A stretch of DNA of 6,088 bases from Ornithinimicrobium sp. (GTDB lineage: Bacteria > Actinomycetota > Actinomycetes > Actinomycetales > Dermatophilaceae): NCBI GenBank assembly GCA_030145965.1, contig JASKZT010000085.1, positions 1 to 6,088 of the forward strand, given 5' to 3'. How positions within the stretch are numbered: position 1 is the stretch's first letter; every line of letters begins with the position of its first letter. The position numbers were made by a program, and so were the translations under genes. A model generated the notes under the pieces. That model saw nothing but the letters and a program-made list of their open reading frames with translations, did no database searches and was not told where the DNA came from. Shown here one piece after another: positions 1 through 6,088 of this stretch.

Positions 1-530
1 TCGGAGCGGAAGCCGCGCAGGTAGATGTCGTCCACGACCTCGACGAGCAGGTCGTCGAGGTCCTCGATCAGCTGGGCGGAGGCGTCGGAGGTGCCCGCGA
101 CGCCGAGGCTGCGCAGCACCTCGTGGCAGAACTGGTGCACCGTGGCGATGGTCGCGGCGTCGAAGCTGGTCAGCGCGGTGCGCACCCGGGCGTGCCGGCG
201 GCGGCGCTCCTCGTCGTCCACGTCGAGCAGGAGGGTGAGCAGCTCGTTCGCGGGGTCGGGGTCGGCGCGGCCGGCCAGCACGGCCTCCGCCTCCGCGAGC
301 TGCTCACGCACCCGAGCCCGCAGCTCCTGGCTGGCCGCCCGGCTGAAGGTGACGACCAGCATCTGCTCCAGGGGCACCACGCCCTCGGCGACGTAGCGGG
401 TGACGAGGGCCGCGATCGTCCACGTCTTGCCCGTCCCCGCGCTCGCCTCGAGGAGCATCGTGCCGGTGGGCAGCGGGTCGTGGATGGTGAAGTGCGCCGC
501 GCCGGTGGTCGTGCTCGTCACGGTCCTCAC
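1..530 (-). CDS. recB: RecB, exonuclease V beta subunit (N-terminal part, truncated by window edge)
   Basis: This is the start of the RecB helicase-nuclease subunit, a 3'-5' superfamily 1 DNA helicase that works in the RecBCD complex on double-strand DNA ends. Only 176 codons are visible; the gene continues past position 1. Seen directly: a Walker A motif ASAGTGKT at residues 29-36, a motif Ia-like LVVTFSRAASQELRARV at about 58-74, and a motif Ic-like TIATVHQFC at about 128-136, all in the order and spacing of RecB/UvrD-type helicases. The helicase 2A/2B domains and C-terminal nuclease domain lie outside. The GTG at 530-528 overlaps the recC stop (GTGA), which suggests translational coupling. 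A second in-frame GTG at 521-519 is an equally reasonable start, with AGGAAGG 10 nt upstream. Identity is secure from the motifs plus position directly after recC; the exact start is uncertain by three codons. Confidence 0.95.
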   Translation of the reverse strand, partial: MRTVTSTTTGAAHFTIHDPLPTGTMLLEASAGTGKTWTIAALVTRYVAEGVVPLEQMLVVTFSRAASQELRARVREQLAEAEAVLAGRADPDPANELLTLLLDVDDEERRRRHARVRTALTSFDAATIATVHQFCHEVLRSLGVAGTSDASAQLIEDLDDLLVEVVDDIYLRGFRS

Positions 531-3500
531 GCCTTCCTGGCCGTCTGCGCGCCGTCCTGCAGGACCGGTCCCCAGACCCGCAGCGCCAGCTGCCCCAGGC
601 GGGAGGTCACGCCGGGCTGCCAGGTCTCGTCGGGGTGCGGGGGGACCGAGCGCAGCGCCGCGTAGGGCGCGCTGCCGCCGAGGACCCGGCGCCACGAGGG
701 GTCGTCCTGCTCGCCGGCCACGAAGCCGGCGTCGGAGGTCGTCCACTCCCGGACCGCCAGGTTGTCCGCCAGCGTCTCCTTGCCCGTGCGCCCGAAGGTC
801 TCGGCCCACCGCTGCGCGGTGCCGACCGGCAGCGGCAGCACCTCGCACAGCCCGCGCTCGCGCAGCGCCACCAGCTGGTCGAGCAGCTCGACGGCGCGCT
901 GCCGGTCGTGCGGCCCGGAGGTGACCAGGACCGGGCTCCTGTCGCCGCGCCCCCAGCTGTACCGGCCCACCAGCCGGGCGCTCCCGCCGTGACCGGAGGC
1001 GGCCAGCGCGAGCGAGACGACCCACGAGCGCAGGCGCTGCCTCGCCCGGACCGAGGAGAAGGTGGCGGTGAGCGCGTGCCCGTCGACGAGCCCCGCCACG
1101 GTGCCGACGAGCTGCCGGCCCCCGGGGAGGGCGACGTCGACGTCGACGCTGTCGCGGGGCAGGGCCGAGCCCCACCCGCCGGTGCCGACGGCGCGCCAGA
1201 CGGCCTCGCACAGACCCTGGACGTCCTGGGTGACCCGCTCCATGGTCGCCCGGCCCAGCTCGTCGGGCGGCAGCGCGCCGCGCCAGCGCTCGGCGTCGAC
1301 CGTCTGGCCCGGGTCCTGGCCGGCGAGGACCGCCTGCAGCATGCGCTCGCCGATGTCCCACCGCTGCAGGCCGTCGAGCTCGATCGGGATGCCCTCGCCG
1401 CGCGGCTCGGGCACCTCGGGCAGGACCATCCCCAGCCGCGAGCGCAGGAAGGCGCGGGCGGGGTTGTCGAGGAAGCGCAGGAGGTCCTCGAGCGCCACCT
1501 CCTGCGTCGGCAGCGGCGGCAGCCGGTGCGCGGCGACGGGCACGGGCTCGGTCCGCTCGCGCGCCTGGGCCAGCGCCCCGGCGAGGGCCGAGGGGTCGTA
1601 GCTGAACGGCTCCCCCGCCGGCAGCAGGGCGTCCCCGGCCGTGAGGGGTGCGCCGAGGTTGCGCCGGTCGTAGGGCTGGAGGGGGTGGCGGGTGACCACG
1701 CGGTCGACGACCGGCCCCTGCGCCGTGGTGCGGACGGCGTCCAGCAGCTCGCCGAGCGGCACCGCCGGCGGGCGCTCGTGGCCGGAGTGCTCGTCGGCCC
1801 CGCTGTAGGTGACGACGAGCGTGTCGCCGGCCGACATCACGGCGTCGAGGAGGAGCTGGCGGTCCTCGCTGCGCAGGTCACGCTCACCGGTGACCGGACG
1901 GCGGGCCAGGGCGTCGTCACCGTCGGGGGTGCTGGAGCGGGGGAAGACGCCGTCGTCCATGCCGACGAGGCACACGACCCGGTGCGGCACCGAGCGCATC
2001 GGCACCATCGTGCAGACCGTGAGGGTGCCGGTGCGGAAGTTGGAGCGGGTGGCCCGGCCGGCCGACTGCTCGCGCAGGAGCGCGTGGACGTCGGACAGCG
2101 ACAGGGACGGGGAGCGCCCGGCGGCCGTGCGCGCCGCGGCGCCGACCCGGGCCAGCTCGCGCTCCAGCTGGGTCACCTGCCAGGCGTCGCGGTGCGCCAC
2201 GTCGGCGAGGGAGAGCACGCCGTCGCCGACCACGGCGAGCCACTGCTCGACGGTGTCCGCCGCGCGCAGGGCCCGCAGCGTGCCGCCCAGCCGCTCGACC
2301 AGCTCGGCCAGCCGTCCGGCGAGGTCGAGGTCTCCGCTGTCGAGGTCGTCGAGCGCGAGCACCTCGCCGAGGTGGTCGGTCCGCCGGCCGTCGACCGCGG
2401 CGCCGACGAGCACGCGGTCCAGGCCGGCGCGCCAGGTGTTCTGCGCCAGGCTGCTGAGCTGGTAGTCGGCGCGGTGCTCGGCGTCCAGGCCCCACCGCAC
2501 GACGACCCCCTCGACCCAGTCGGCGACCCGCTCCAGCGCGTCGTCGTCGAGGCCGAAGCGCCGGCGCACCGGCGCGGTCCGGGCCAGGTCGAGCACCTCG
2601 CTCGCGGTCAGCCGGCCGCCCGCCAGCTCCACGAGCCGGTCGGCGAGGGCCAGCAGGGGGTTGGTGTGCAGCGGCGCGCGGTCGGCCAGCCGCACCCGCA
2701 GGCCGTGCGCCGGGTGGGTGCGGCTCGCGCCGTCGTCGCGGACGACCTCGCCGAGGCCGAAGCCCGCGTGGACCAGCGGGGCGTAGGCGTCGATGTCCGG
2801 GCACATGACGAGGATGTCGCGCGGCTCCAGCGTCGGGTCGCGCTCGAGGAGGCCGACGAGCACGTCGCGCAGCACCTCGACCTGGCGCGTCCGCCCGTGG
2901 CAGGCGTGGACCTGCACGCTGCGGTCGTCGTGCGCCAGCTGCCGGCCGGCCCGCTCGGCCGCGTCCGGGACGTGGTCGCGTGCCAGGTCCCGACGGAGGT
3001 GCCCGAGCAGGGTGCTGGGGGCCTCGGGCACCGGGGCGTCCGTCCGGGCGCCGACCGGTCGGTCGAGGCCGCCGGCGGGGGCCAGCGTGCGCTGCAGCTC
3101 GCGCGCGTCCCGGCCCAGGCTGGCCAGCAGCGGGTGCCGCACGAGCCCGGCCGAGGAGTCCTCCGCGCGAGGGACCGGCCCGGCGGAGGCCACCCCGGCC
3201 AGGGCGACCCAGGCCGCGGGGGAGGCCTGGGGCAGCCACAGGTGCACGTCCAGGTGCTCGGCCAGCGCGGAGAGGACCTCGACCTCGCTGCGGGCGACCC
3301 GGGTGTGCCCGACGAGGCTGAGGCGGCCGGGCAGCACGAGGTCGCGACCGAGCCGCAGACCCTCCGCGCCGTCCGCGCGCAGGGCCTCCACGACCCGCTG
3401 CTGCCGCACGTCCGGCGGCTCGCCGTCGACGTCGTCCAGGACGCGCCGCCACAGCTCTGGCTGCCAGGCGAGGTCGTCGGCCACCTGCCCCTCGCCGCCG

Positions 3501-4003
3501 AGGCCGTCGCCGGAGCCGCCCCGTCTCCAGTCGGCGAGCATGGCCGGTCGCTGCGCGGCGTAGTCGGCGAAGAGCCCCGCGAGGCGACGTGCGACGGCGT
3601 ACCGGCGACCGCGCCGCAGCTCGCCCTCGGTGCCCGGCACGCCGTACCCGAGGTGGGTGGCCAGCGTCGCGGCCCAGGGCTCGCCGAGGCTCGCGTCGAC
3701 GGCGCGCAGGACGGGCCAGGCGAGGTGGTCGGGGTGCCAGGGGTCGTCGCGCTCGACGCCGAGGACCAGCGCCACGAGGGAGTGGGGCCGCAGGAAGCGG
3801 ACCCCCGCGCACACCCCGTCGTCGCCGCCCGTCGCGGCACCCAGCCGGTGGGAGAGCCGCTGGGCGAGCCAGCGCTCGACGCCCTTGGCGGGCACGGCGA
3901 CGACCTCCTCGGCGAAGGGGTCCTCCAGGGGTGTCGCGAGGAGCTCGGCGAGGCCGTCGGCGAGCAGGTCGGTGCTCGCCGCGCGGTGCACGAACAAGGT
4001 CAC
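527..4003 (-). CDS. recC: RecC, exonuclease V gamma subunit
   Basis: RecC is the non-catalytic scaffold of RecBCD. It splits the DNA duplex, channels the strands and, in E. coli, reads the Chi sequence. At 1158 aa it is full length (E. coli RecC is about 1120 aa). Landmarks that match my memory of RecC: VPAKGVERWL at 37-46 (E. coli VQSTGMAQWL); LFADYAAQRP at 144-153; HACHGRTRQVEVLRD at 366-380 followed by DPTLEPRDILVMCPDIDAYAP at 389-409; the inactive-helicase block TVCTMVPMRSVPHRVVCLVG at 662-681 followed by MDDGVFPR at 682-689; SEDRQLLLDAVMSAGDTLVVTY at 712-733; and the nuclease-like C-terminal part beginning near LEDLLRFLDNPARAFLRSRLG at 838-858. No frameshift or internal stop is present. 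The start is GTG at 4003-4001 with a modest AGGG (4014-4011) 7 nt upstream, and the N-terminus MTLFVHRAAS fits family starts. It is the first gene of a recC-recB(-recD) operon. Chi-contact positions differ from E. coli (see findings). Confidence 0.97.
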   Translation of the reverse strand: MTLFVHRAASTDLLADGLAELLATPLEDPFAEEVVAVPAKGVERWLAQRLSHRLGAATGGDDGVCAGVRFLRPHSLVALVLGVERDDPWHPDHLAWPVLRAVDASLGEPWAATLATHLGYGVPGTEGELRRGRRYAVARRLAGLFADYAAQRPAMLADWRRGGSGDGLGGEGQVADDLAWQPELWRRVLDDVDGEPPDVRQQRVVEALRADGAEGLRLGRDLVLPGRLSLVGHTRVARSEVEVLSALAEHLDVHLWLPQASPAAWVALAGVASAGPVPRAEDSSAGLVRHPLLASLGRDARELQRTLAPAGGLDRPVGARTDAPVPEAPSTLLGHLRRDLARDHVPDAAERAGRQLAHDDRSVQVHACHGRTRQVEVLRDVLVGLLERDPTLEPRDILVMCPDIDAYAPLVHAGFGLGEVVRDDGASRTHPAHGLRVRLADRAPLHTNPLLALADRLVELAGGRLTASEVLDLARTAPVRRRFGLDDDALERVADWVEGVVVRWGLDAEHRADYQLSSLAQNTWRAGLDRVLVGAAVDGRRTDHLGEVLALDDLDSGDLDLAGRLAELVERLGGTLRALRAADTVEQWLAVVGDGVLSLADVAHRDAWQVTQLERELARVGAAARTAAGRSPSLSLSDVHALLREQSAGRATRSNFRTGTLTVCTMVPMRSVPHRVVCLVGMDDGVFPRSSTPDGDDALARRPVTGERDLRSEDRQLLLDAVMSAGDTLVVTYSGADEHSGHERPPAVPLGELLDAVRTTAQGPVVDRVVTRHPLQPYDRRNLGAPLTAGDALLPAGEPFSYDPSALAGALAQARERTEPVPVAAHRLPPLPTQEVALEDLLRFLDNPARAFLRSRLGMVLPEVPEPRGEGIPIELDGLQRWDIGERMLQAVLAGQDPGQTVDAERWRGALPPDELGRATMERVTQDVQGLCEAVWRAVGTGGWGSALPRDSVDVDVALPGGRQLVGTVAGLVDGHALTATFSSVRARQRLRSWVVSLALAASGHGGSARLVGRYSWGRGDRSPVLVTSGPHDRQRAVELLDQLVALRERGLCEVLPLPVGTAQRWAETFGRTGKETLADNLAVREWTTSDAGFVAGEQDDPSWRRVLGGSAPYAALRSVPPHPDETWQPGVTSRLGQLALRVWGPVLQDGAQTARKA
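532..538 (-). promoter_or_regulatory. Ribosome binding site for recB, inside the end of recC
   Basis: On the minus strand the last recC codons contain AGGAAGG. It lies 1 nt before the GTG at 530 and 10 nt before the in-frame GTG at 521. The AGGA part is 4 nt from the first GTG, so the site can serve either start, with the spacing slightly favouring 521. Its location inside recC makes recB translation likely to be coupled to recC. Confidence 0.5.
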
Positions 4004-4034
4004 GCGGCGACCCTATCGGCGACGGGGGACAGAC

Positions 4035-4064
4035 CTTGTACCAGAGCGCGCGCACGGCGGGCAA
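4035..4064 (-). promoter_or_regulatory. Candidate promoter for the recCB operon
   Basis: On the minus strand there is a TTGCCC (4064-4059), an 18-nt spacer, and TACAAG (4040-4035) preceded by TGG, which resembles an extended -10 element. Each hexamer matches four of six bases of the sigma-70-type consensus. Transcription would begin near 4028, leaving about 25 nt of leader before the recC GTG. The final T of the -10 is absent, so this is only a candidate. I saw no LexA/SOS-type palindrome (TCGAAC-N4-GTTCGA) in the gap. Confidence 0.3.
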
Positions 4065-4173
4065 CGGGTAGAAGAACCGATGCCGATGCCCGCCACGCGT
4101 CCGCCCCCTTCCCCGTGCGCCGTCCGGGCGGCACCCTGGTCGCAGGACGCCCGGCAGGGGGCGTCGCCCGCTC

Positions 4174-4179
4174 AGGAGG
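4174..4179 (+). promoter_or_regulatory. Strong Shine-Dalgarno site that fixes the start of the membrane-protein gene
   Basis: AGGAGG, running on as AGGAGGGGG, sits 8 nt before the GTG at 4188. It is the best ribosome binding site in the window. It decides against the in-frame upstream ATGs at 4080 and 4086, which lack such a site and would add a proline- and alanine-rich extension. Confidence 0.8.
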
Positions 4180-4187
4180 GGGATCCC

Positions 4188-5204
4188 GTGACCGTGACCG
4201 ACCAGGGCCCGGAGGTCCACGACCGCGCCGAGATCTGGCGCCTCACCTACGGCTACCTGCGCTGGCTCATGATCTGCCTGCCGGCGCTGCTCCTCGTCGT
4301 CACGGTGGCGACCGCGATCCAGCAGGGCGAGCTCGAGACCTCGATCAGCGCCTACTACGGCGGGCCGGTGCGGGACGTCTTCGTCGGCTGCCTCGTGGCG
4401 GTCGCCGCCTGCCTGGTCGCCTACCAGGGCGTGGGGCTGCTCGAGGACTACGCGCTGAACGGGGCCGGCTTCTACGCCATCTTCGTCGCGCTCGTGCCGA
4501 CCGGTTTCGCCGACCTCGTGGACGACCTGCGTGCCAACCCCTCGCCCGACGGGCTGACGGTCGCCGACCACGTCTGGTTCCTGCGGATCGCGCTGACCTC
4601 CGTCCTGGTGCTGTGCGTCGTCCTCTTCGCCCGGGAGATCAGCACCGGCAACCTGGGGCGGCTCCTCTCCGCGACCACGGGCCGGCCGCGGGTGGACGCG
4701 GTCAACCGCGCGTTCGTCGCCGTCACGATGCTCACGCTGCTGGGCTTCCTCGTCCTCGCCATGCGGCAGCTGTGGCTGGTGCCGGCCGACGAGGTGACGA
4801 TGGCGGGGCTGAGCCTCGGGCCGGTCCAGCTGCGCATCCACGACCTGGCCGCGATCTTCCTCATCGCCTCCCTGGCGGTGGCGGTGCTGACCAACACCTG
4901 GCCGTTCTACCGTCTTGCGGACCTGCGGTCCTCCGGGCGCTCCGCCTACCTCCTCATCGTCGTCCTCATGGCGCTCGGGCCGCTCGTGGCGTGGGTCGTC
5001 GCCCGGCTCGTCGCGCCGGGGCACTGGGTGATCCTGCTGGAGTGGTGGGAGATCGGGCTCTTCGCGCTCTTCTGGTTCCTCGAGACCCGCCGCGTCGCGC
5101 GCCTGCACCGGGGCAGCATCGTCGAGTCCACCCCTGGCCCCTCCGGCCGGCCCCCGCTCGAGGAGCCTCAGCGCCCGGGCACCGTCCTCACCGGACGGTC
5201 GTGA
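4188..5204 (+). CDS. Multi-pass membrane protein of unknown function (8 predicted helices)
   Basis: I do not recognise a named function. The 338-aa product has a short charged N-terminus and eight hydrophobic segments at about residues 26-44, 63-83, 92-109, 128-148, 175-194, 218-237, 253-275 and 280-299, followed by a hydrophilic, proline-rich tail of about 35 residues. The loop after helix 1 carries ETSISAYYGGPVRDVFVG (50-67), and helix 3 contains ALVPTG (101-106). I recall a similar SISAYY...RDVFVG / ALFPT pattern in uncharacterised bacterial integral membrane proteins, loosely resembling DUF998-type proteins; this is memory, not a search. The segment LLEWWEIGLFALFWFLETRR (283-302) forms an amphipathic end to the last helix. 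The start is GTG 4188, chosen for the AGGAGG 8 nt upstream; a second GTG follows at 4194. The gene is monocistronic as far as can be seen: recC is divergent upstream, and the deacylase gene converges and overlaps its last 17 nt. A membrane location is confident; no transport or enzyme role is claimed. Confidence 0.88.
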   Translation: MTVTDQGPEVHDRAEIWRLTYGYLRWLMICLPALLLVVTVATAIQQGELETSISAYYGGPVRDVFVGCLVAVAACLVAYQGVGLLEDYALNGAGFYAIFVALVPTGFADLVDDLRANPSPDGLTVADHVWFLRIALTSVLVLCVVLFAREISTGNLGRLLSATTGRPRVDAVNRAFVAVTMLTLLGFLVLAMRQLWLVPADEVTMAGLSLGPVQLRIHDLAAIFLIASLAVAVLTNTWPFYRLADLRSSGRSAYLLIVVLMALGPLVAWVVARLVAPGHWVILLEWWEIGLFALFWFLETRRVARLHRGSIVESTPGPSGRPPLEEPQRPGTVLTGRS

Positions 5205-5217
5205 CCGTCCCTCCGGT
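5181..5217. terminator. Three-armed inverted repeat at the convergent gene ends; possible bidirectional terminator
   Basis: ACCGTCC (5181-5187) is followed by GGACGGT (5193-5199) and again ACCGTCC (5204-5210). The middle arm can pair perfectly (7 bp) with either flank, giving a 5-nt or a 4-nt loop. The second hairpin can be extended by ACC (5190-5192) with GGT (5215-5217) across a bulge. Both stop codons, minus-strand TGA (5190-5188) and plus-strand TGA (5202-5204), lie in it. Neither side has a T-tract, so classical intrinsic termination is unproven, though hairpins without T-tracts are often proposed as terminators in GC-rich actinobacteria. Confidence 0.35.
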
Positions 5218-5670
5218 CAGCGAGACCAGCTCGTCGAAGGTCAGCGCGAGGATGGTGTCCGGCGTCCCGCCGGCGGCCCAGACCTGTTCGTGGGCGCGCA
5301 GGTCCTCGTCGACGAGCGTGCGCAGCGGCGAAGGGTGACCGGTGGGGGCGACGCCGCCGATGGCCTGGCCGGTCGCGGCGCGGACCTGTCCGGCGTCGGC
5401 CTTGGCCACCGTGCCGGCGCCCACGGCGCGGGCGATGACGTCGGTGTCGACGCGTGCGGCACCGCTGGCCATGACCAGCAGCGGCTCGCCGTCGGCGAGG
5501 AAGACGAGGCTGTTGGCGATGGCGGCGACGGGGCAGCCCAGCTGCGCGGCCGCCAGCGCCGCGGTGCGGGCGTGCTCGTCGAGCACGACGATCGGGGAGT
5601 CCACCCCGGCGCGGCGGAGGGCGTCCTGGACCTCGACGTTGCGGGGGTGCATGCGCGGAGTATGCCGCAC
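5188..5670 (-). CDS. YbaK/ProX-family aminoacyl-tRNA deacylase-like protein
   Basis: Members of this family hydrolyse mischarged aminoacyl-tRNAs in trans (for example Cys-tRNA-Pro) in the cytoplasm and resemble the editing domain of prolyl-tRNA synthetase. The 160-aa length fits a stand-alone family member. Seen: the core VAAIANSLVF (48-57), LLVMASGAARVD (64-75), and the signature ATGQAIGGVAPTGHPSPL (99-116) with the GGVxPxGH turn typical of the family, ending in FDELVSLTGG (145-154). The position that carries the family lysine (in E. coli YbaK, FKTLLV) appears to be asparagine 53 here (IANSL). The start GTG 5670 is chosen because GAGGA (5684-5680) lies 9 nt upstream; the ATG at 5652 would also keep the fold but has no ribosome binding site. 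It follows the YjbR-like gene by 12 nt, and its 3' end overlaps the convergent membrane-protein gene by 17 nt. The family is secure; the substrate tRNA is not. Confidence 0.92.
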   Translation of the reverse strand: MRHTPRMHPRNVEVQDALRRAGVDSPIVVLDEHARTAALAAAQLGCPVAAIANSLVFLADGEPLLVMASGAARVDTDVIARAVGAGTVAKADAGQVRAATGQAIGGVAPTGHPSPLRTLVDEDLRAHEQVWAAGGTPDTILALTFDELVSLTGGTVTTVR

Positions 5671-5679
5671 ACCTCGGCG

Positions 5680-5684
5680 TCCTC
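5680..5684 (-). promoter_or_regulatory. Ribosome binding site of the deacylase gene overlapping the upstream stop codon
   Basis: On the minus strand TGAGGA combines the stop codon of the YjbR-like gene (TGA, 5685-5683) with a GAGGA Shine-Dalgarno element (5684-5680), 9 nt before the GTG at 5670. This supports the GTG start over the ATG at 5652 and points to coupled translation of the two genes. Confidence 0.6.
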
Positions 5685-6088
5685 ACAGGTCGGGGAAGTG
5701 CTGGCGCGCGAGCCGCCGGGGCGCGACCGCCAGCCAGGCCTCGGTCACGATCTCGCGCAGCTCCTCGACGTCGATCTCCGGCAGGCGCGACTGCCGCACG
5801 AGGACCGCGACGGTGTCGTGCTTGCTGAAGTGCTCGATCGTGAAGAACGGCAGCGTCTCGTCCTCGAGGAGGGCGTCGCGAGCCTCGCGGCTGCCGCAGC
5901 GCAGCACGACGACGTCGTCGTAGGGCTCACCGGTCCCGGGGTCGAGCGCGTCCTTGCCGGCCGGGCGGAAGAGGCAGAAGCCGCGACCCTTCGGCCCCGG
6001 CGGCACGACGTAGGTCGGCACGTCGCCCCACGTCGTCCCCAGCTCGGTCGCGGGGAGCGCGCGGCAGATCGCGTGGAGGGCCTCGGCG
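5683..6088 (-). CDS. MmcQ/YjbR-like protein (start lies beyond the right edge)
   Basis: This is a small cytoplasmic protein of the MmcQ/YjbR (DUF419) family, which has a CyaY-like/double-wing fold and no firmly established biochemical role. The reading frame stays open to the window edge, with 134 residues visible, and the stretch before the internal GTG at 6021 is clearly part of the protein: ALPATELGTTWGDVPTY is the conserved family beginning, so the true start is outside, probably only a few codons away. Further landmarks are GRGFCLFRPAGKDALDPGTG, EPYDDVVVLR, LPFFTIEHFSKHDTVAVLVR and the C-terminal LREIVTEAWLAVAPRRLARQ, in which the pattern of W, AP, R and L is typical. It is the upstream gene of a probable two-gene unit with the deacylase, separated by 12 nt. 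A start at 6021 was rejected because it would cut into the conserved domain. Confidence 0.85.
   Translation of the reverse strand, partial: AEALHAICRALPATELGTTWGDVPTYVVPPGPKGRGFCLFRPAGKDALDPGTGEPYDDVVVLRCGSREARDALLEDETLPFFTIEHFSKHDTVAVLVRQSRLPEIDVEELREIVTEAWLAVAPRRLARQHFPDL

Larger units (their letters stand above)
4004..4187. other. Divergent intergenic region between recC and the membrane-protein gene
   Basis: This 184-bp gap separates two divergently transcribed genes and should hold promoters for both. Towards recC there is the TTGCCC/TACAAG pair. Towards the membrane-protein gene, a TAGAAG at 4069-4074 could act as a -10 element, but no recognisable -35 lies 16-19 nt before it. A short tandem CCGATG repeat occurs at 4078-4088. 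The rest of the leader (4090-4170) is C-rich and shows no convincing riboswitch, terminator or operator. Confidence 0.6.

Noticed and set aside
123..665. Plus-strand open frames over the recB start and recC end
   Set aside because: They are antisense to RecB and RecC, whose motifs are unmistakable; the predicted peptides are compositionally biased.
1132..1150. Short GTCGAC tandem repetition
   Set aside because: It lies inside recC and encodes an alternating Asp/Val stretch (DSVDVDVAL), a normal beta strand; no sign of a functional repeat array.
4080..4187. Upstream ATG starts (4080, 4086) that would extend the membrane protein
   Set aside because: No good ribosome binding site, the added residues are low complexity, and the GTG at 4188 has AGGAGG 8 nt upstream.
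4004..4187. Possible SOS (LexA) box upstream of recC
   Set aside because: I looked for a TCGAAC-N4-GTTCGA-like palindrome and found none.
1917..5108. Long minus-strand open frame of about 1063 codons overlapping recC and the membrane-protein gene
   Set aside because: Low-complexity Arg/Pro/Ala composition, in a different frame from the well-supported recC, and it spans the divergent promoter region.
635..5338. Very long plus-strand open frame of about 1567 codons antisense to recC and running through the membrane-protein gene and into the deacylase gene
   Set aside because: Its translation is proline/arginine/glycine/alanine-rich with no family resemblance, it crosses several real genes in other frames, and the stop-free stretch is explained by very high GC.
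5342..5923. Plus-strand open frame of 193 codons across the deacylase and YjbR-like genes
   Set aside because: Ser/Arg/Ala-rich shadow of two minus-strand genes with clear family signatures.

Overview
The window reads as a chromosomal segment from a very GC-rich actinobacterium. Codon third positions are almost all G or C, GTG starts are common, and every protein resembles actinobacterial versions of its family. A Micrococcales-type lineage is a guess from overall look only. I see no mobile element, CRISPR array, tRNA, rRNA or obvious foreign gene.

Left part, minus strand (4003 down to 1): recC is complete (1158 aa), followed by the first 176 codons of recB, which runs off the left edge. The two genes overlap at their stop/start codons. 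This is the usual recC-recB-recD order, so recD would be expected just beyond the left edge. Together they encode the helicase-nuclease that processes double-strand DNA ends.

Middle: a 184-bp divergent intergenic region (4004-4187) separates recC from a plus-strand gene (4188-5204). That gene encodes an 8-helix membrane protein of unknown function and has a strong Shine-Dalgarno sequence. A weak candidate recC promoter lies in this gap.

Right part, minus strand (6088 down to 5188): a YjbR/MmcQ-like protein, truncated at its start by the right edge, is followed after 12 nt by a YbaK/ProX-family aminoacyl-tRNA deacylase. They look like a small operon. The deacylase ends 17 nt inside the end of the convergent membrane-protein gene, and the overlap contains a compact three-armed inverted repeat.

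This is mostly ordinary housekeeping and accessory-core sequence; I do not see a new multi-gene system. The points worth a second look are the non-E. coli residues at the Chi-reading positions of RecC, the loss of the family lysine in the YbaK-like protein, the uncharacterised membrane protein, and the hairpin at the convergent gene ends.
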